Source: an uncultured Collinsella sp. (GTDB lineage Bacteria > Actinomycetota > Coriobacteriia > Coriobacteriales > Coriobacteriaceae). From it: a stretch of DNA of 64,000 bases. This document shows, piece after piece, positions 22,848-31,494 of this stretch. The position numbers were made by a program, and so were the translations under genes. Location of the stretch: positions 124,001-188,000 of the forward strand of contig CAKUON010000004.1 in the NCBI GenBank assembly GCA_934668875.1, given 5' to 3'. Positions within the stretch are counted from its first letter, which is position 1. Each line of letters starts with the position of its first letter. The notes under the pieces were generated by a model, which worked only from the letters and a program-made list of their open reading frames with translations, was not told the DNA's origin and did not search any database.

Positions 22848-24872
22848 ATGCGTCAATTTAAGACCGAGAGCAAAAAACTGCTCGACCTCATGATCAACTC
22901 CATCTACACCAATAAGGAAATCTTCCTGCGCGAGCTTATCTCTAACGCGAGTGACGCCGTCGACAAGCTCAACTTTAAGAGCCTGCAGGACCCGAGTGTC
23001 AAGCTCGACCAGGGCGACCTGGCTATTCGCGTCTCTTTTGATAAAGATGCCCGCACCATTACCATCTCGGATAACGGCATTGGCATGACCGCCGAGGAGC
23101 TCGAGCGCAATCTGGGCACCATCGCCCATTCCGGCTCCGAGGAGTTTAAGACCGAGAACGCCGAGCAACAGGGCTCCGATGTCGACATCATCGGTCAGTT
23201 TGGCGTGGGCTTCTACTCTGCCTTTATGGTTGCCAGCCACGTGAAGGTCGTCAGCCGCGCCTATGGCGAGGACACGGCGCACGTGTGGGAGTCCGACGGC
23301 CTTGAGGGCTATACCATCGAGGATGGCGAGCGCGCCGAGCACGGCACCGACGTTATCCTGACGCTGCGTGAGAACGAGAAGCTCGACGCCGACGGTGAGG
23401 CCGAGACCTATGACCGCTTCCTGACCGAGTGGGGCCTTAAGAGCCTGATTCAGCAGTACAGCAACTATGTGCGCTACCCGATTCAGATGATGGTTTCCAA
23501 GAGCCGTCAGAAGCCCAAGCCCGAGGACGCACCGGATGATTACACGCCCGAGTACGAGGACTACCAGGAGCTCGAGACCATCAACTCCATGACGCCGATC
23601 TGGAAAAAGCGCAGCTCCGACGTTGAGCAGAAGGATTACGACGAGTTCTATAAGTCCACGTTCCACGACTTTGACGATCCCGCCCGCACCATTAGCTTCC
23701 ATGCCGAGGGCACGCTTGAGTACGATGCCCTGCTGTTTGTGCCGGGCCGCGCCCCGTTCGATCTGTATAGCAAGGATTACGAGAAGGGCCTGTCGCTCTA
23801 CAGCTCCAACGTGCTGATCATGGAGAAGTGCGACGACCTGTTGCCCGACTACTACAACTTTGTACGCGGCGTCGTGGACTCTGCCGACGTGACGCTCAAT
23901 ATTTCGCGTGAGACGCTGCAGCAGAACCGTCAGCTCAAGGCCATTGCCAAGCGCGTGGAGAAGAAGATCACCGCTGATCTTGAGGATATGCGCGACAACG
24001 ACCGCGAGGCCTATGAGAAGTTCTTTGAGAACTTTGGCCGCGGCCTTAAGTACGGCATCTACTCGAGCTATGGCATGAAGGCCGACGAGCTTGCCGACCT
24101 GCTGCTGTTCTGGTCTGCCAAGGAGCAGAAGATGATTACCCTGGCCGAGTACGCCAAGGGTATGCCCGAGGGTCAGAAGGCCATCTACTATGCCGCCGGC
24201 GATTCGCGTGAGCGCCTGGCCAAGATGCCCGTGGTGAAGGGCGTGCTCGACCGCGGCTACGACGTGCTGCTGCTGACGCAGGATGTGGACGAGTTCACGT
24301 TCCAGGCCATGCGCGAGTACGTGGCCGCCGATATGCCCAAGGTCTACGAGGACGATGCTGCTCGCGAGGCTGCCGAGAAGGCCGTTGCCGATGGTGCCGA
24401 GCCCGAGGTCGAGGATCGTCATCTGGAGCTCAAGAACGTTGCGACCGGCGATCTTGATCTGGCAACCGAGGATGAGAAGAAGGAGGCCGCGGACGCCACC
24501 AAGGAGAACGAGGACCTCTTTAGCGCCATGAAGGAGGCGCTCGACGACAAGGTCGAGAAGGTCGCTGTTTCCGCTCGCCTGACCGACGCCCCCGCATGCA
24601 TTACCACCGAGGGCCCGCTGTCGCTCGAGATGGAGAAGGTGCTCCAAAAGGGTCCCGAGGGCGCGCCCGATGGCATGCCCAAGAGCCAGCGTGTACTCGA
24701 GCTCAACGCCAAGCACCCAGTCTTCGCCAAGCTCGTCGCTGCCCAGCAGGCCGGCGACGCCGATAAGATCAAACAGTACTCCGGTCTGCTCTACGACCAG
24801 GCCCTGCTGGTCGAGGGCATTCTCCCCGAGGACCCCGTAGCCTTCGCCGCAGCTGTTTGCAACTTGATGTAG
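22848..24872 (+). CDS. htpG: Molecular chaperone HtpG (Hsp90 family)
   Basis: Cytoplasmic ATP-driven chaperone dimer. Its 674 residues have N-terminal ATPase motifs NKEIFLRELISNASDA, ISDNGIGMT and IGQFGVGFYSAFMVA with a GTDV segment, the middle-domain client region with the catalytic Arg in SRETLQQNR, and a C-terminal dimerisation domain. A long acidic Lys/Glu/Asp-rich insert (about 500-570) precedes the C-domain. The ATG at 22848 follows GAAAGGA. No HrcA CIRCE box is visible upstream; CATAC/GTATG forms a short dyad near 22708. Confidence 0.96.
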   Translation: MRQFKTESKKLLDLMINSIYTNKEIFLRELISNASDAVDKLNFKSLQDPSVKLDQGDLAIRVSFDKDARTITISDNGIGMTAEELERNLGTIAHSGSEEFKTENAEQQGSDVDIIGQFGVGFYSAFMVASHVKVVSRAYGEDTAHVWESDGLEGYTIEDGERAEHGTDVILTLRENEKLDADGEAETYDRFLTEWGLKSLIQQYSNYVRYPIQMMVSKSRQKPKPEDAPDDYTPEYEDYQELETINSMTPIWKKRSSDVEQKDYDEFYKSTFHDFDDPARTISFHAEGTLEYDALLFVPGRAPFDLYSKDYEKGLSLYSSNVLIMEKCDDLLPDYYNFVRGVVDSADVTLNISRETLQQNRQLKAIAKRVEKKITADLEDMRDNDREAYEKFFENFGRGLKYGIYSSYGMKADELADLLLFWSAKEQKMITLAEYAKGMPEGQKAIYYAAGDSRERLAKMPVVKGVLDRGYDVLLLTQDVDEFTFQAMREYVAADMPKVYEDDAAREAAEKAVADGAEPEVEDRHLELKNVATGDLDLATEDEKKEAADATKENEDLFSAMKEALDDKVEKVAVSARLTDAPACITTEGPLSLEMEKVLQKGPEGAPDGMPKSQRVLELNAKHPVFAKLVAAQQAGDADKIKQYSGLLYDQALLVEGILPEDPVAFAAAVCNLM

Positions 24873-24882
24873 TTATGTGGTT

Positions 24883-24904
24883 CCGCCGTTCTAACGAACG
24901 GCGG
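24883..24904 (+). terminator. Hairpin after htpG
   Basis: CCGCCGTT and AACGGCGG pair perfectly around CTAACG, 10 bases after the stop. There is no T tract, so termination strength is uncertain. Confidence 0.5.
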
Positions 24905-24919
24905 ACCAGTCGACGCTGC

Positions 24920-25017
24920 AAACGCCCCTAAGCGGCAATCTGACGTTCAATCGTCGGTCGCGTACCAAAGTACGCTTCCCTCCTCTTTCACGTCACCTTG
25001 CTCGCTTAGGGGCGTTT
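24920..25017. repeat. Nested palindrome E2 after htpG
   Basis: The 325-base gap between htpG and the Pip gene holds outer arms AAACGCCCCTAAGC (24920) and GCTTAGGGGCGTTT (25004). A second layer TGACGT/ACGTCA (24941/24990) and an inner hairpin GCGTAC-CAAA-GTACGC (24960-24975) lie inside. The right arm ends in GCGTTTTCGC. The architecture matches the other nested palindromes, the sequence does not. Confidence 0.7.
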
Positions 25018-25197
25018 TCGCTGGCTTATGCTCAACCTGCGACGTTGTTAGGGTAGCTAATTTGTGCGGGTTGTGGTTTTGTGAGCTGCGGGAATTTGAG
25101 ATACTGTACATCTGTACGTTAACTCATCTTCGTAGTATATTGCTACCCGCAAAACTCAGCACCATTGTGCCGCGAGACGTCAAAGGGCCTCCGTACA

Positions 25198-28014
25198 ATG
25201 GTTGTTAATAGCATGATTCGGCTAAACGACAGGATGGATGGTCCAAGCGTGAGTCTCGGCAGCAAACTATCCGATGCAAAGGTGTCCTTTGCGATCTTTA
25301 AACGCGACATCAAGCGATTGCTCGTGAACCCCGTCGCCCTGGTGGTTACCCTGGGCGTGTGCGTCATTCCCTCGCTATATGCCTGGTACAACATCGTTGC
25401 CAACTGGGATCCGTACGGAAATACCCAGGGCATTAAAATCGCCATCGCCAACAACGATCAGGGCACCCAGAATGACCTGGTGGGCGAGCTCAATGCAGGC
25501 GATAAAGTGGTCGACCAGCTCAAAGAGAACGACCAGCTGGGCTGGACCTTCGTCGACTCGGCCGCCGATGCCAAGGAGGGCGTCGAGAGCGGCGAGTATT
25601 ACGCTGCCATCGTGATCCCCAAGAATTTCTCCGACAATCTCGTATCGATGCTCGACGGCAATTACCATCAGCCCAAGCTCACGTACTACGTCAACGAGAA
25701 AAAGAGCGCCATTGCGCCTAAGGTCACCGATACCGGTGCCAATACTATTGAGGAGCAGATTAACGCGGAGTTTGTCTCCACGGTGGGCGAGACGGTGGCC
25801 GGTATTGCCAAGGATGCCGGAGTCGATTTAAAGGACAAAACGACCCAGACCCAGGATTCGCTGACTGGTTCGGTGTCCGAGGCATCCGATACCTTGGGCG
25901 AGGTGCGTGATTCGATTGGCGACATGAATGCCGCCATCGATAAGACGAGCGGCTCGATCGCATCGGCCGATGCCGCGTTGGCGGGCCTGCAGGGCCAGAC
26001 GCCCTCTCTAACGCAGGCAATCGCTCAGGGCAATGACCTGCTGGGCGAGGCTCGCACCACAGCGGGTAAGTCCATCACCTCGCTTTCCAAGGCGCTCTCG
26101 GAGGGCAGCGCCGCGTTGAGCAAGACGTCGGCTTCTGCGAACGCCGCGGTCGGAAAGATGACGGGCACTTTGACGTCCACAACTACTCGTATCGACAGCT
26201 CGCTCGAATCGCTTCAGGCGACGATCGACCATAACAATACTCTTATCGAACGTCTGCAGGAGCTGGCCGATAGCGCGCCGACGGGCTCGGAAGAGGTTAA
26301 TAAGCTGATCGCGTCTGCGGTTGCTATGCTTCGAGGGCAAAATGATAGTCTTCAGGCCGTCAAGAATAATCTCTCCGCACAGTCAAGCGCTATTGCGAAT
26401 GACGCTTCGGCTGTTTCGGGCGCCAGCGATGCTATCAACAATGCGATCCAAACCGGTACGACCAACATGAATCAGGCTCAGACGGATCTGGGACAGAACG
26501 CGCTGCCGAAGGCTTCGAGTGCGCTGGACTCCTTCGCCGCCGTTTCGGGCGATTTGACCGGCATTGTGTCGGGTATGACCCCCACGATAGCGAGCGCGCG
26601 CGGCACGCTGGCGCAGCTCGACGCCACGCTCAAGCAGGCAAAGACCACGCTGTCCCAAACCGACGCCTCCCTTGCCAAGGTCCAGGACAGGCTCGCAACC
26701 GCCGCCAACGACATCGCGGCGCTTCAAACGTCCAAGTCCATGGGCGAGCTGGCCGACCTGATGAATGTCGACGTCAATGACGTGGCAGATTTCATGGCGT
26801 CTCCGGTTGAGCTGACGTCCAAGGCAATCTATCCGGTCAAGAGCTTTGGCTCGGGCATCGCTCCGTTCTACACCAACCTGGCGCTTTGGGTGGGCGGCTA
26901 CGTGCTCATCGCCATCTACAAGCTCGAAGTCGATCGCGAGGGCATCGGCACCTTTACGGCGCGTCAGGGCTACTTTGGCCGTTGGCTGCTGCTGGTAATC
27001 CTGGGCGCATTCCAGGCCATTATCGTGACGGTGGGCGACCTGATTATCGGCGTGCAGTGCGTCAACCCATTGCTTTTTGTGCTGGGCGGCATCGCCATCT
27101 CGTTTACGTACGTCAACATCATCTACGCGCTGTCCACCACGTTTAAGCATATCGGCAAAGCGATCGGCGTCATCCTCGTCATCGTGCAGATCCCCGGCTC
27201 GTCGGGCATGTATCCCATCGAGATGATGCCCGGCTTTTTCCAGTGGCTGCACCCGCTGCTGCCCTTTACCTACGGCATCAATCTGCTGCGCGAGACCGTC
27301 GGCGGCATGTACTCGTTCAACTACCTGTTCAACCTGTGCATCTTGGGCGTGTTCCTTGCCATCGCACTCTTTATTGGCTTGCAGCTGCGTCCGCTGCTGC
27401 TCAACCTCAACCTGCTCTTTGACAAGCAGCTTTCCACGACGGGCCTTATGATCTGCGAGTCCAATGACCTGCCGCGCCAACGTTATTCGCTGCGTACGGC
27501 CATGCGCGTCATGCTCGATTCCGATTCGTATCGCCGCGAGCTGCTCGAACATGCAGTGGCTTTTGAGCATCGTTACCCGTACTACATCAAGGGCGGCTTT
27601 GCTGCCGTGGTGGGCGTGCAAGTGCTGATCTTTGTGCTCTCGACGGTTCTCGATGTCGACAATAACGTCAAGATCATCTTGCTGGTCATTTGGATTATCT
27701 CGGTCATTGCCATCTGCGGATGGCTCATCAACATCGAGTACATCCGTGCAAGCCTCAACACCCAGATGCGCATCTCGGCGCTTTCGGACGAGGATCTGCG
27801 CCGCGAGATGCGCGAGCACACAGCGGCGATCCCTGCCGCCCGTCGCATGTTTGGCCTGAATGCCAGCGAGCGAGGTTCTAACTCCAAGGATCAGGCTGCC
27901 GACCAGTCCATTCACCACGATATGCACCATGTGCCCGCGAACGGGGACGACACATTTGTGATGAATGAGGATGGCGCCCCGCTTGGCAAGCACTCAAAAG
28001 GAGGTGAGGCATAA
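25198..28014 (+). CDS. YhgE/Pip family membrane protein, long form
   Basis: About 938 residues. One N-terminal membrane helix (ALVVTLGVCVIPSLYAWYNI, near 42-61) precedes an extracellular domain with the family start NWDPYGNTQGIKIAIANNDQG. A Ser/Ala/Thr-rich coiled-coil region covers about 200-520, then comes a C-terminal ABC-2-type block of about six helices (YVLIAIYKLEVDREG to FLAIALFIGLQLRPLL). Unlike its neighbour it adds a C-terminal domain with two more helices (near 835-880) and a charged tail. The family includes the Lactococcus phage infection protein and exporter-like proteins of type VII secretion loci. I chose ATG 25198 (AAAGGG upstream); starts at 25213 and 25234 are possible. Confidence 0.85.
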   Translation: MVVNSMIRLNDRMDGPSVSLGSKLSDAKVSFAIFKRDIKRLLVNPVALVVTLGVCVIPSLYAWYNIVANWDPYGNTQGIKIAIANNDQGTQNDLVGELNAGDKVVDQLKENDQLGWTFVDSAADAKEGVESGEYYAAIVIPKNFSDNLVSMLDGNYHQPKLTYYVNEKKSAIAPKVTDTGANTIEEQINAEFVSTVGETVAGIAKDAGVDLKDKTTQTQDSLTGSVSEASDTLGEVRDSIGDMNAAIDKTSGSIASADAALAGLQGQTPSLTQAIAQGNDLLGEARTTAGKSITSLSKALSEGSAALSKTSASANAAVGKMTGTLTSTTTRIDSSLESLQATIDHNNTLIERLQELADSAPTGSEEVNKLIASAVAMLRGQNDSLQAVKNNLSAQSSAIANDASAVSGASDAINNAIQTGTTNMNQAQTDLGQNALPKASSALDSFAAVSGDLTGIVSGMTPTIASARGTLAQLDATLKQAKTTLSQTDASLAKVQDRLATAANDIAALQTSKSMGELADLMNVDVNDVADFMASPVELTSKAIYPVKSFGSGIAPFYTNLALWVGGYVLIAIYKLEVDREGIGTFTARQGYFGRWLLLVILGAFQAIIVTVGDLIIGVQCVNPLLFVLGGIAISFTYVNIIYALSTTFKHIGKAIGVILVIVQIPGSSGMYPIEMMPGFFQWLHPLLPFTYGINLLRETVGGMYSFNYLFNLCILGVFLAIALFIGLQLRPLLLNLNLLFDKQLSTTGLMICESNDLPRQRYSLRTAMRVMLDSDSYRRELLEHAVAFEHRYPYYIKGGFAAVVGVQVLIFVLSTVLDVDNNVKIILLVIWIISVIAICGWLINIEYIRASLNTQMRISALSDEDLRREMREHTAAIPAARRMFGLNASERGSNSKDQAADQSIHHDMHHVPANGDDTFVMNEDGAPLGKHSKGGEA

Positions 28015-30204
28015 ATGAAGAACATCCTGCATCTGTTTAAGCGCGATGTCCAAAACGTGTCTCACTCTGTGATCGGCTTGGTTGTCGTGATGGGCCTCAT
28101 TATCGTACCGTGCCTGTACGCGTGGTTTAACATCGCCGGCAGCTGGGATCCGTACGGCAACACCGGCAATCTTAAGATCGCCGTGGTCAACACCGATGAG
28201 GGTTACGAGAGTGATTTGATCCCCGTCGAGGTCAACGTGGGCGAAAACGTGACCGCCACCCTGCGCGGCAACGAGAGCTTCGATTGGGTTGTGCTCAACA
28301 ATCGAGACAAGGCTATCGAGGGCGTCAAATCGGGCGCATACTATGCGGCTGTCGTTATCCCTAAGACGTTTAGTGCCGATATGATGACGCTCTTCTCGAC
28401 CGACGTGAAACACGCCGATATCGAGTTCTATGAGAACCAGAAGGCCAACGCCATCGCCCAGATCGTGACCGAGAAGGGCTCGAGTGCTGTTCAGAACCAG
28501 GTCAACGAGACCTTTGCCGAGACCATCACGACGATCGGCCTTAAGACGGTGTCCAGCCTGCTCGATTACATGAGCACCGATCAGGTGAGCAACTTCATCG
28601 CCAACCTGTCCTCGACGCTTGGCGACTCGGTTCAGGACCTGCAGGACATCAAGGCCAGCGCTACTTCGCTTGCGGGCATTTTGAGCTCGACCTCCGATTC
28701 GCTGACGTCGGCGGGCGGCCTGCTCAAGCAGACCGGAACTACCGAGCAGTCGGTGAAACAGCTGATGGAGCATGCCGAGAGCGGTATCGGTGATTCGGAG
28801 CAAGCGCTCAAGGCTGCCAGCGATGCTATCGATGCCGCGATTGATGGAAGTGCTGGGTCGTTCGACAACGTGTCCACCGAGCTCGCAAAGGCCTTTGACG
28901 CCGCGAACCAGCATGTCGATCTGACGGTATCGCAACTCAACGATGGCGCCGCGTCGCTCAATGCGCGTGCCGATGAGATTGACGCTGCGGCTGATAAGCT
29001 CCGCAGCCTTGCCGGCCAGGTGGGTAACGACAAGCTCAAGGAAGGTCTCGAGACCGTTGCTACGTCTCTTGGCAGAACTGCGGAGGAGTACCGCAACAAT
29101 GCCAAGGAGCTGACGAGCATCGCGACGTCGCTCTCGGACAGCATGGCAAAGGTTAACGATGTCCGCGCCGAAACCGACCAGGCGATCGCCGACGCCAAGG
29201 CGGGTGTTTCGGGTGCCAAGATCGATTACGACTCCACGTTCTCGGTCAAGGCAAAGGAGCTCAAGAAGACCATCTCGGGCGTTTTGGATTCGCTGAACGG
29301 TATTTCGAGCAATCTGGATAGTGCTGTTGCCGGCCTGACCGACGCATCCGGTTCGCTGGCAAAGGGCCTCTCCAAGGCTGCAAAGCTGGTCAACAAGGCT
29401 TCTGATCAGCTGGGCGAGGCGTCGGACAAGATCAGTGCGTTTAAGGACGAGCTCGATGGCGCCCTGATGTCGGACGACCTTGCCACGATCAAGACGATGA
29501 TTGGCAACGACCCCGAGGGCCTTGCCGCGTCGCTCTCCGGTCCCGTCGCGCTCGATCGCAAGCCGGTCTATCCGATCCGCAACTACGGCTCGGCCATGGC
29601 GCCGTTCTACACGATTCTGTCGCTCTGGGTCGGCTCGATCGTGCTGGCGGCCATGATGAAGGTCTCGGTTGACGATGAGCTCATCAACGAGCTGATCCCC
29701 GTGCGCCTGCACGAGATCTACCTGGGTCGCTACCTGTTCTTTGGAGGTCTGGCCCTGCTGCAGGCAACGCTCGTGTGCGCGGGCGACATCCTGTTCTTTG
29801 GCATCCAATGCGACAACCCGCTGCAGTTTGTACTTGCCGGCTGGGTCGCGAGTCTCGTGTTCTCCAATATCGTCTACACGCTTACCGTGTCGTTTGGCGA
29901 TATCGGCAAGGCACTCGCCGTCGTGCTGCTGGTTATGCAGGTCGGCGGTTCGGGCGGCACGTTCCCCATCGAGATGACGGGCCCCGTGTTCCAGGCGATC
30001 TATCCGTTCCTGCCGTTCACCCACGGCATCAACGCCATGCACGCCGCCATGGCCGGTGCCTACCATATGGAGTATTGGATTGAGCTAGGCATTCTGGCGA
30101 GCTATCTGATTCCGTCGCTGGCACTGGGCGTCGTCTTCCGCCGCCCAGTCATCAAAGCCAACGACTGGATCATCGAAAAGCTGGAGTCAACAAAGCTTAT
30201 CTAG
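28015..30204 (+). CDS. YhgE/Pip family membrane protein, short form
   Basis: A 729-residue paralogue of the gene just upstream. It begins MKNILHLFKRDVQNVSHSVIGLVVVMGLIIVPCLYAWFNI, then SWDPYGNTGNLKIAVVNTDEG, a long Ser/Ala-rich coiled coil (about 195-490), and six C-terminal helices (LWVGSIVLAAMMKVSVDDE to LIPSLALGVVFRRP). It starts directly after the stop of the long form, with AAAGGAGGTGAGG inside the upstream gene, so the two are co-translated and probably assemble together. A strong terminator follows at 30289. Confidence 0.87.
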   Translation: MKNILHLFKRDVQNVSHSVIGLVVVMGLIIVPCLYAWFNIAGSWDPYGNTGNLKIAVVNTDEGYESDLIPVEVNVGENVTATLRGNESFDWVVLNNRDKAIEGVKSGAYYAAVVIPKTFSADMMTLFSTDVKHADIEFYENQKANAIAQIVTEKGSSAVQNQVNETFAETITTIGLKTVSSLLDYMSTDQVSNFIANLSSTLGDSVQDLQDIKASATSLAGILSSTSDSLTSAGGLLKQTGTTEQSVKQLMEHAESGIGDSEQALKAASDAIDAAIDGSAGSFDNVSTELAKAFDAANQHVDLTVSQLNDGAASLNARADEIDAAADKLRSLAGQVGNDKLKEGLETVATSLGRTAEEYRNNAKELTSIATSLSDSMAKVNDVRAETDQAIADAKAGVSGAKIDYDSTFSVKAKELKKTISGVLDSLNGISSNLDSAVAGLTDASGSLAKGLSKAAKLVNKASDQLGEASDKISAFKDELDGALMSDDLATIKTMIGNDPEGLAASLSGPVALDRKPVYPIRNYGSAMAPFYTILSLWVGSIVLAAMMKVSVDDELINELIPVRLHEIYLGRYLFFGGLALLQATLVCAGDILFFGIQCDNPLQFVLAGWVASLVFSNIVYTLTVSFGDIGKALAVVLLVMQVGGSGGTFPIEMTGPVFQAIYPFLPFTHGINAMHAAMAGAYHMEYWIELGILASYLIPSLALGVVFRRPVIKANDWIIEKLESTKLI

Positions 30205-30288
30205 TACAGCAACGTTGACGCTGATGCAGCGCTAATGCCCACTTTAGCGGGGTGAATTGCATGAGCTGCTTGGTTGTTGCTACAGTAG

Positions 30289-30325
30289 CGGGGCGTGCCG
30301 GGGGTCCGGCGCGTCCCGTTTTTAT
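30289..30325 (+). terminator. Terminator after the Pip pair
   Basis: CGGGGCGTGCCGG pairs with CCGGCGCGTCCCG (wobbles tolerated) and is followed by five T. It also precedes the EamA transporter gene, which must have its own promoter in the next 70 bases. Confidence 0.8.
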
Positions 30326-30394
30326 TTGACCATGAGGCGGCACGCAGCCATACGCGTGCGGACACCACGCCCAGATTGAGTGCGAGGATGTTCC

Positions 30395-31378
30395 ATGGCC
30401 CAATACGCTGCCAACGAAATCGAAAACATGCCCGATAGCCCTGTAGCCCGTGAGGATTTGGGCGCGGGTGGTATTCCCCGGGGTGCCGGCGCACGCTCGC
30501 CGTTGTTCTGGAAAGTTCTACTGCTTTCGGTGGCGATTATCTGGGGCTACTCCTTTACCACTATGAAGGACGCACTCGACACCATTCCGGTGTTCGAGCT
30601 GGTCTATGTTCGCTTTCTCCCGGCATCACTGGTTATGTTTGCAATTTTCCATAAGCGCATCATCGCTCATTTCAATGCCCGCAACCTGATCGTCGGGCTT
30701 GGCATGGGTGCGCTCATGTGGGGTGCCTACGGTTTGCAGACGATCGGCCTGGCACAGACCACGGCGGGCAAGAGCGCTTTTTTGACCGGCACGTATTGCA
30801 TCCTTGTGCCGTTTGCAAGCTATGTCCTGAGCGGTGAAAAGCTTACCCGGTATAACCTGGGTGCAGCGTTGTTGTGCCTGGCGGGTATTGGCCTGGTAGC
30901 GCTCGATAGCGTCGAGTTCAATGCCGGCGATGTTATTACCTTGGGCGGCGCGATCTTCTTCGCCATCCAGATGGCGGTGACTGCCAAGTACGGTCGCAAG
31001 ATGGACATCAACGTCATCACGTTTTGGATGTTTGTGGGCAATGGCGTTTTGAGTTTAATCACGTCGCTGCTATTCGAGACTCAGGCGCCCCTCTCTGCAT
31101 GGACGCCGGAGTTTATCGGTGTGGCTGTTTTCCTCTCGGTGGGCTGCACATGCGTGGCGCTGCTCGTCCAAAACGTCGGTTTGGCGCATGTCCCCGCCTC
31201 GACGGGCTCACTGCTTCTTTCGATGGAGTCGCCTTCGGGTGTGCTGTTCTCGGTGCTGCTGATGGGGGAGGCGCTCACCTCGCGCCTGCTTGCCGGCTTC
31301 GCGCTCATCTTCTTGTCGATTATCTTGAGCGAGACGCATTTCGATTTCTTGCGCCGAAAATCACACCCGCAATTGTAA
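30395..31378 (+). CDS. EamA/DMT-superfamily transporter
   Basis: A 327-residue permease with ten predicted membrane helices in two EamA repeats: the first from LLLSVAIIWGYSFTTMKDAL to VLSGEKLTRYNLGAALLCLAGIGLVALD, the second from ITLGGAIFFAIQMAVTAKYG to GEALTSRLLAGFALIFLSIILSE. Family members export amino acids or metabolites by proton exchange; the substrate is not deducible. The soluble N-terminus of about 35 residues is longer than usual. The ATG at 30395 follows GCGAGGATG. It is flanked by terminators, so it is a single-gene unit. Confidence 0.87.
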   Translation: MAQYAANEIENMPDSPVAREDLGAGGIPRGAGARSPLFWKVLLLSVAIIWGYSFTTMKDALDTIPVFELVYVRFLPASLVMFAIFHKRIIAHFNARNLIVGLGMGALMWGAYGLQTIGLAQTTAGKSAFLTGTYCILVPFASYVLSGEKLTRYNLGAALLCLAGIGLVALDSVEFNAGDVITLGGAIFFAIQMAVTAKYGRKMDINVITFWMFVGNGVLSLITSLLFETQAPLSAWTPEFIGVAVFLSVGCTCVALLVQNVGLAHVPASTGSLLLSMESPSGVLFSVLLMGEALTSRLLAGFALIFLSIILSETHFDFLRRKSHPQL

Positions 31379-31390
31379 ACAACTTGTTGC

Positions 31391-31417
31391 GCCGCCCTCC
31401 CGGGGCGGCATTTTTTA
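31391..31417 (+). terminator. Terminator after the EamA transporter
   Basis: GCCGCC and GGCGGC with a CTCCCGGG centre, followed by ATTTTTT. Confidence 0.85.
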
Positions 31418-31442
31418 TGTCATGCCCTTACAGTTGTACCTT

Positions 31443-31464
31443 GCACTTTACGCTGTCAAAGTGC
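31443..31464 (+). promoter_or_regulatory. Leader hairpin before the M20 hydrolase gene
   Basis: GCACTTT and AAAGTGC pair around ACGCTGTC, 20 bases ahead of the ribosome binding site. It could be an operator or a leader hairpin; there is no T tract. Confidence 0.35.
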
Positions 31465-31494
31465 GTGCTGCAAAAACGTTACTGGAGGGCATCT

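Noticed and set aside
31024..31494. Long N-terminal extension of the M20 hydrolase
   Set aside because: It overlaps the EamA gene, a terminator and the leader hairpin; ATG 31495 has a good ribosome binding site.
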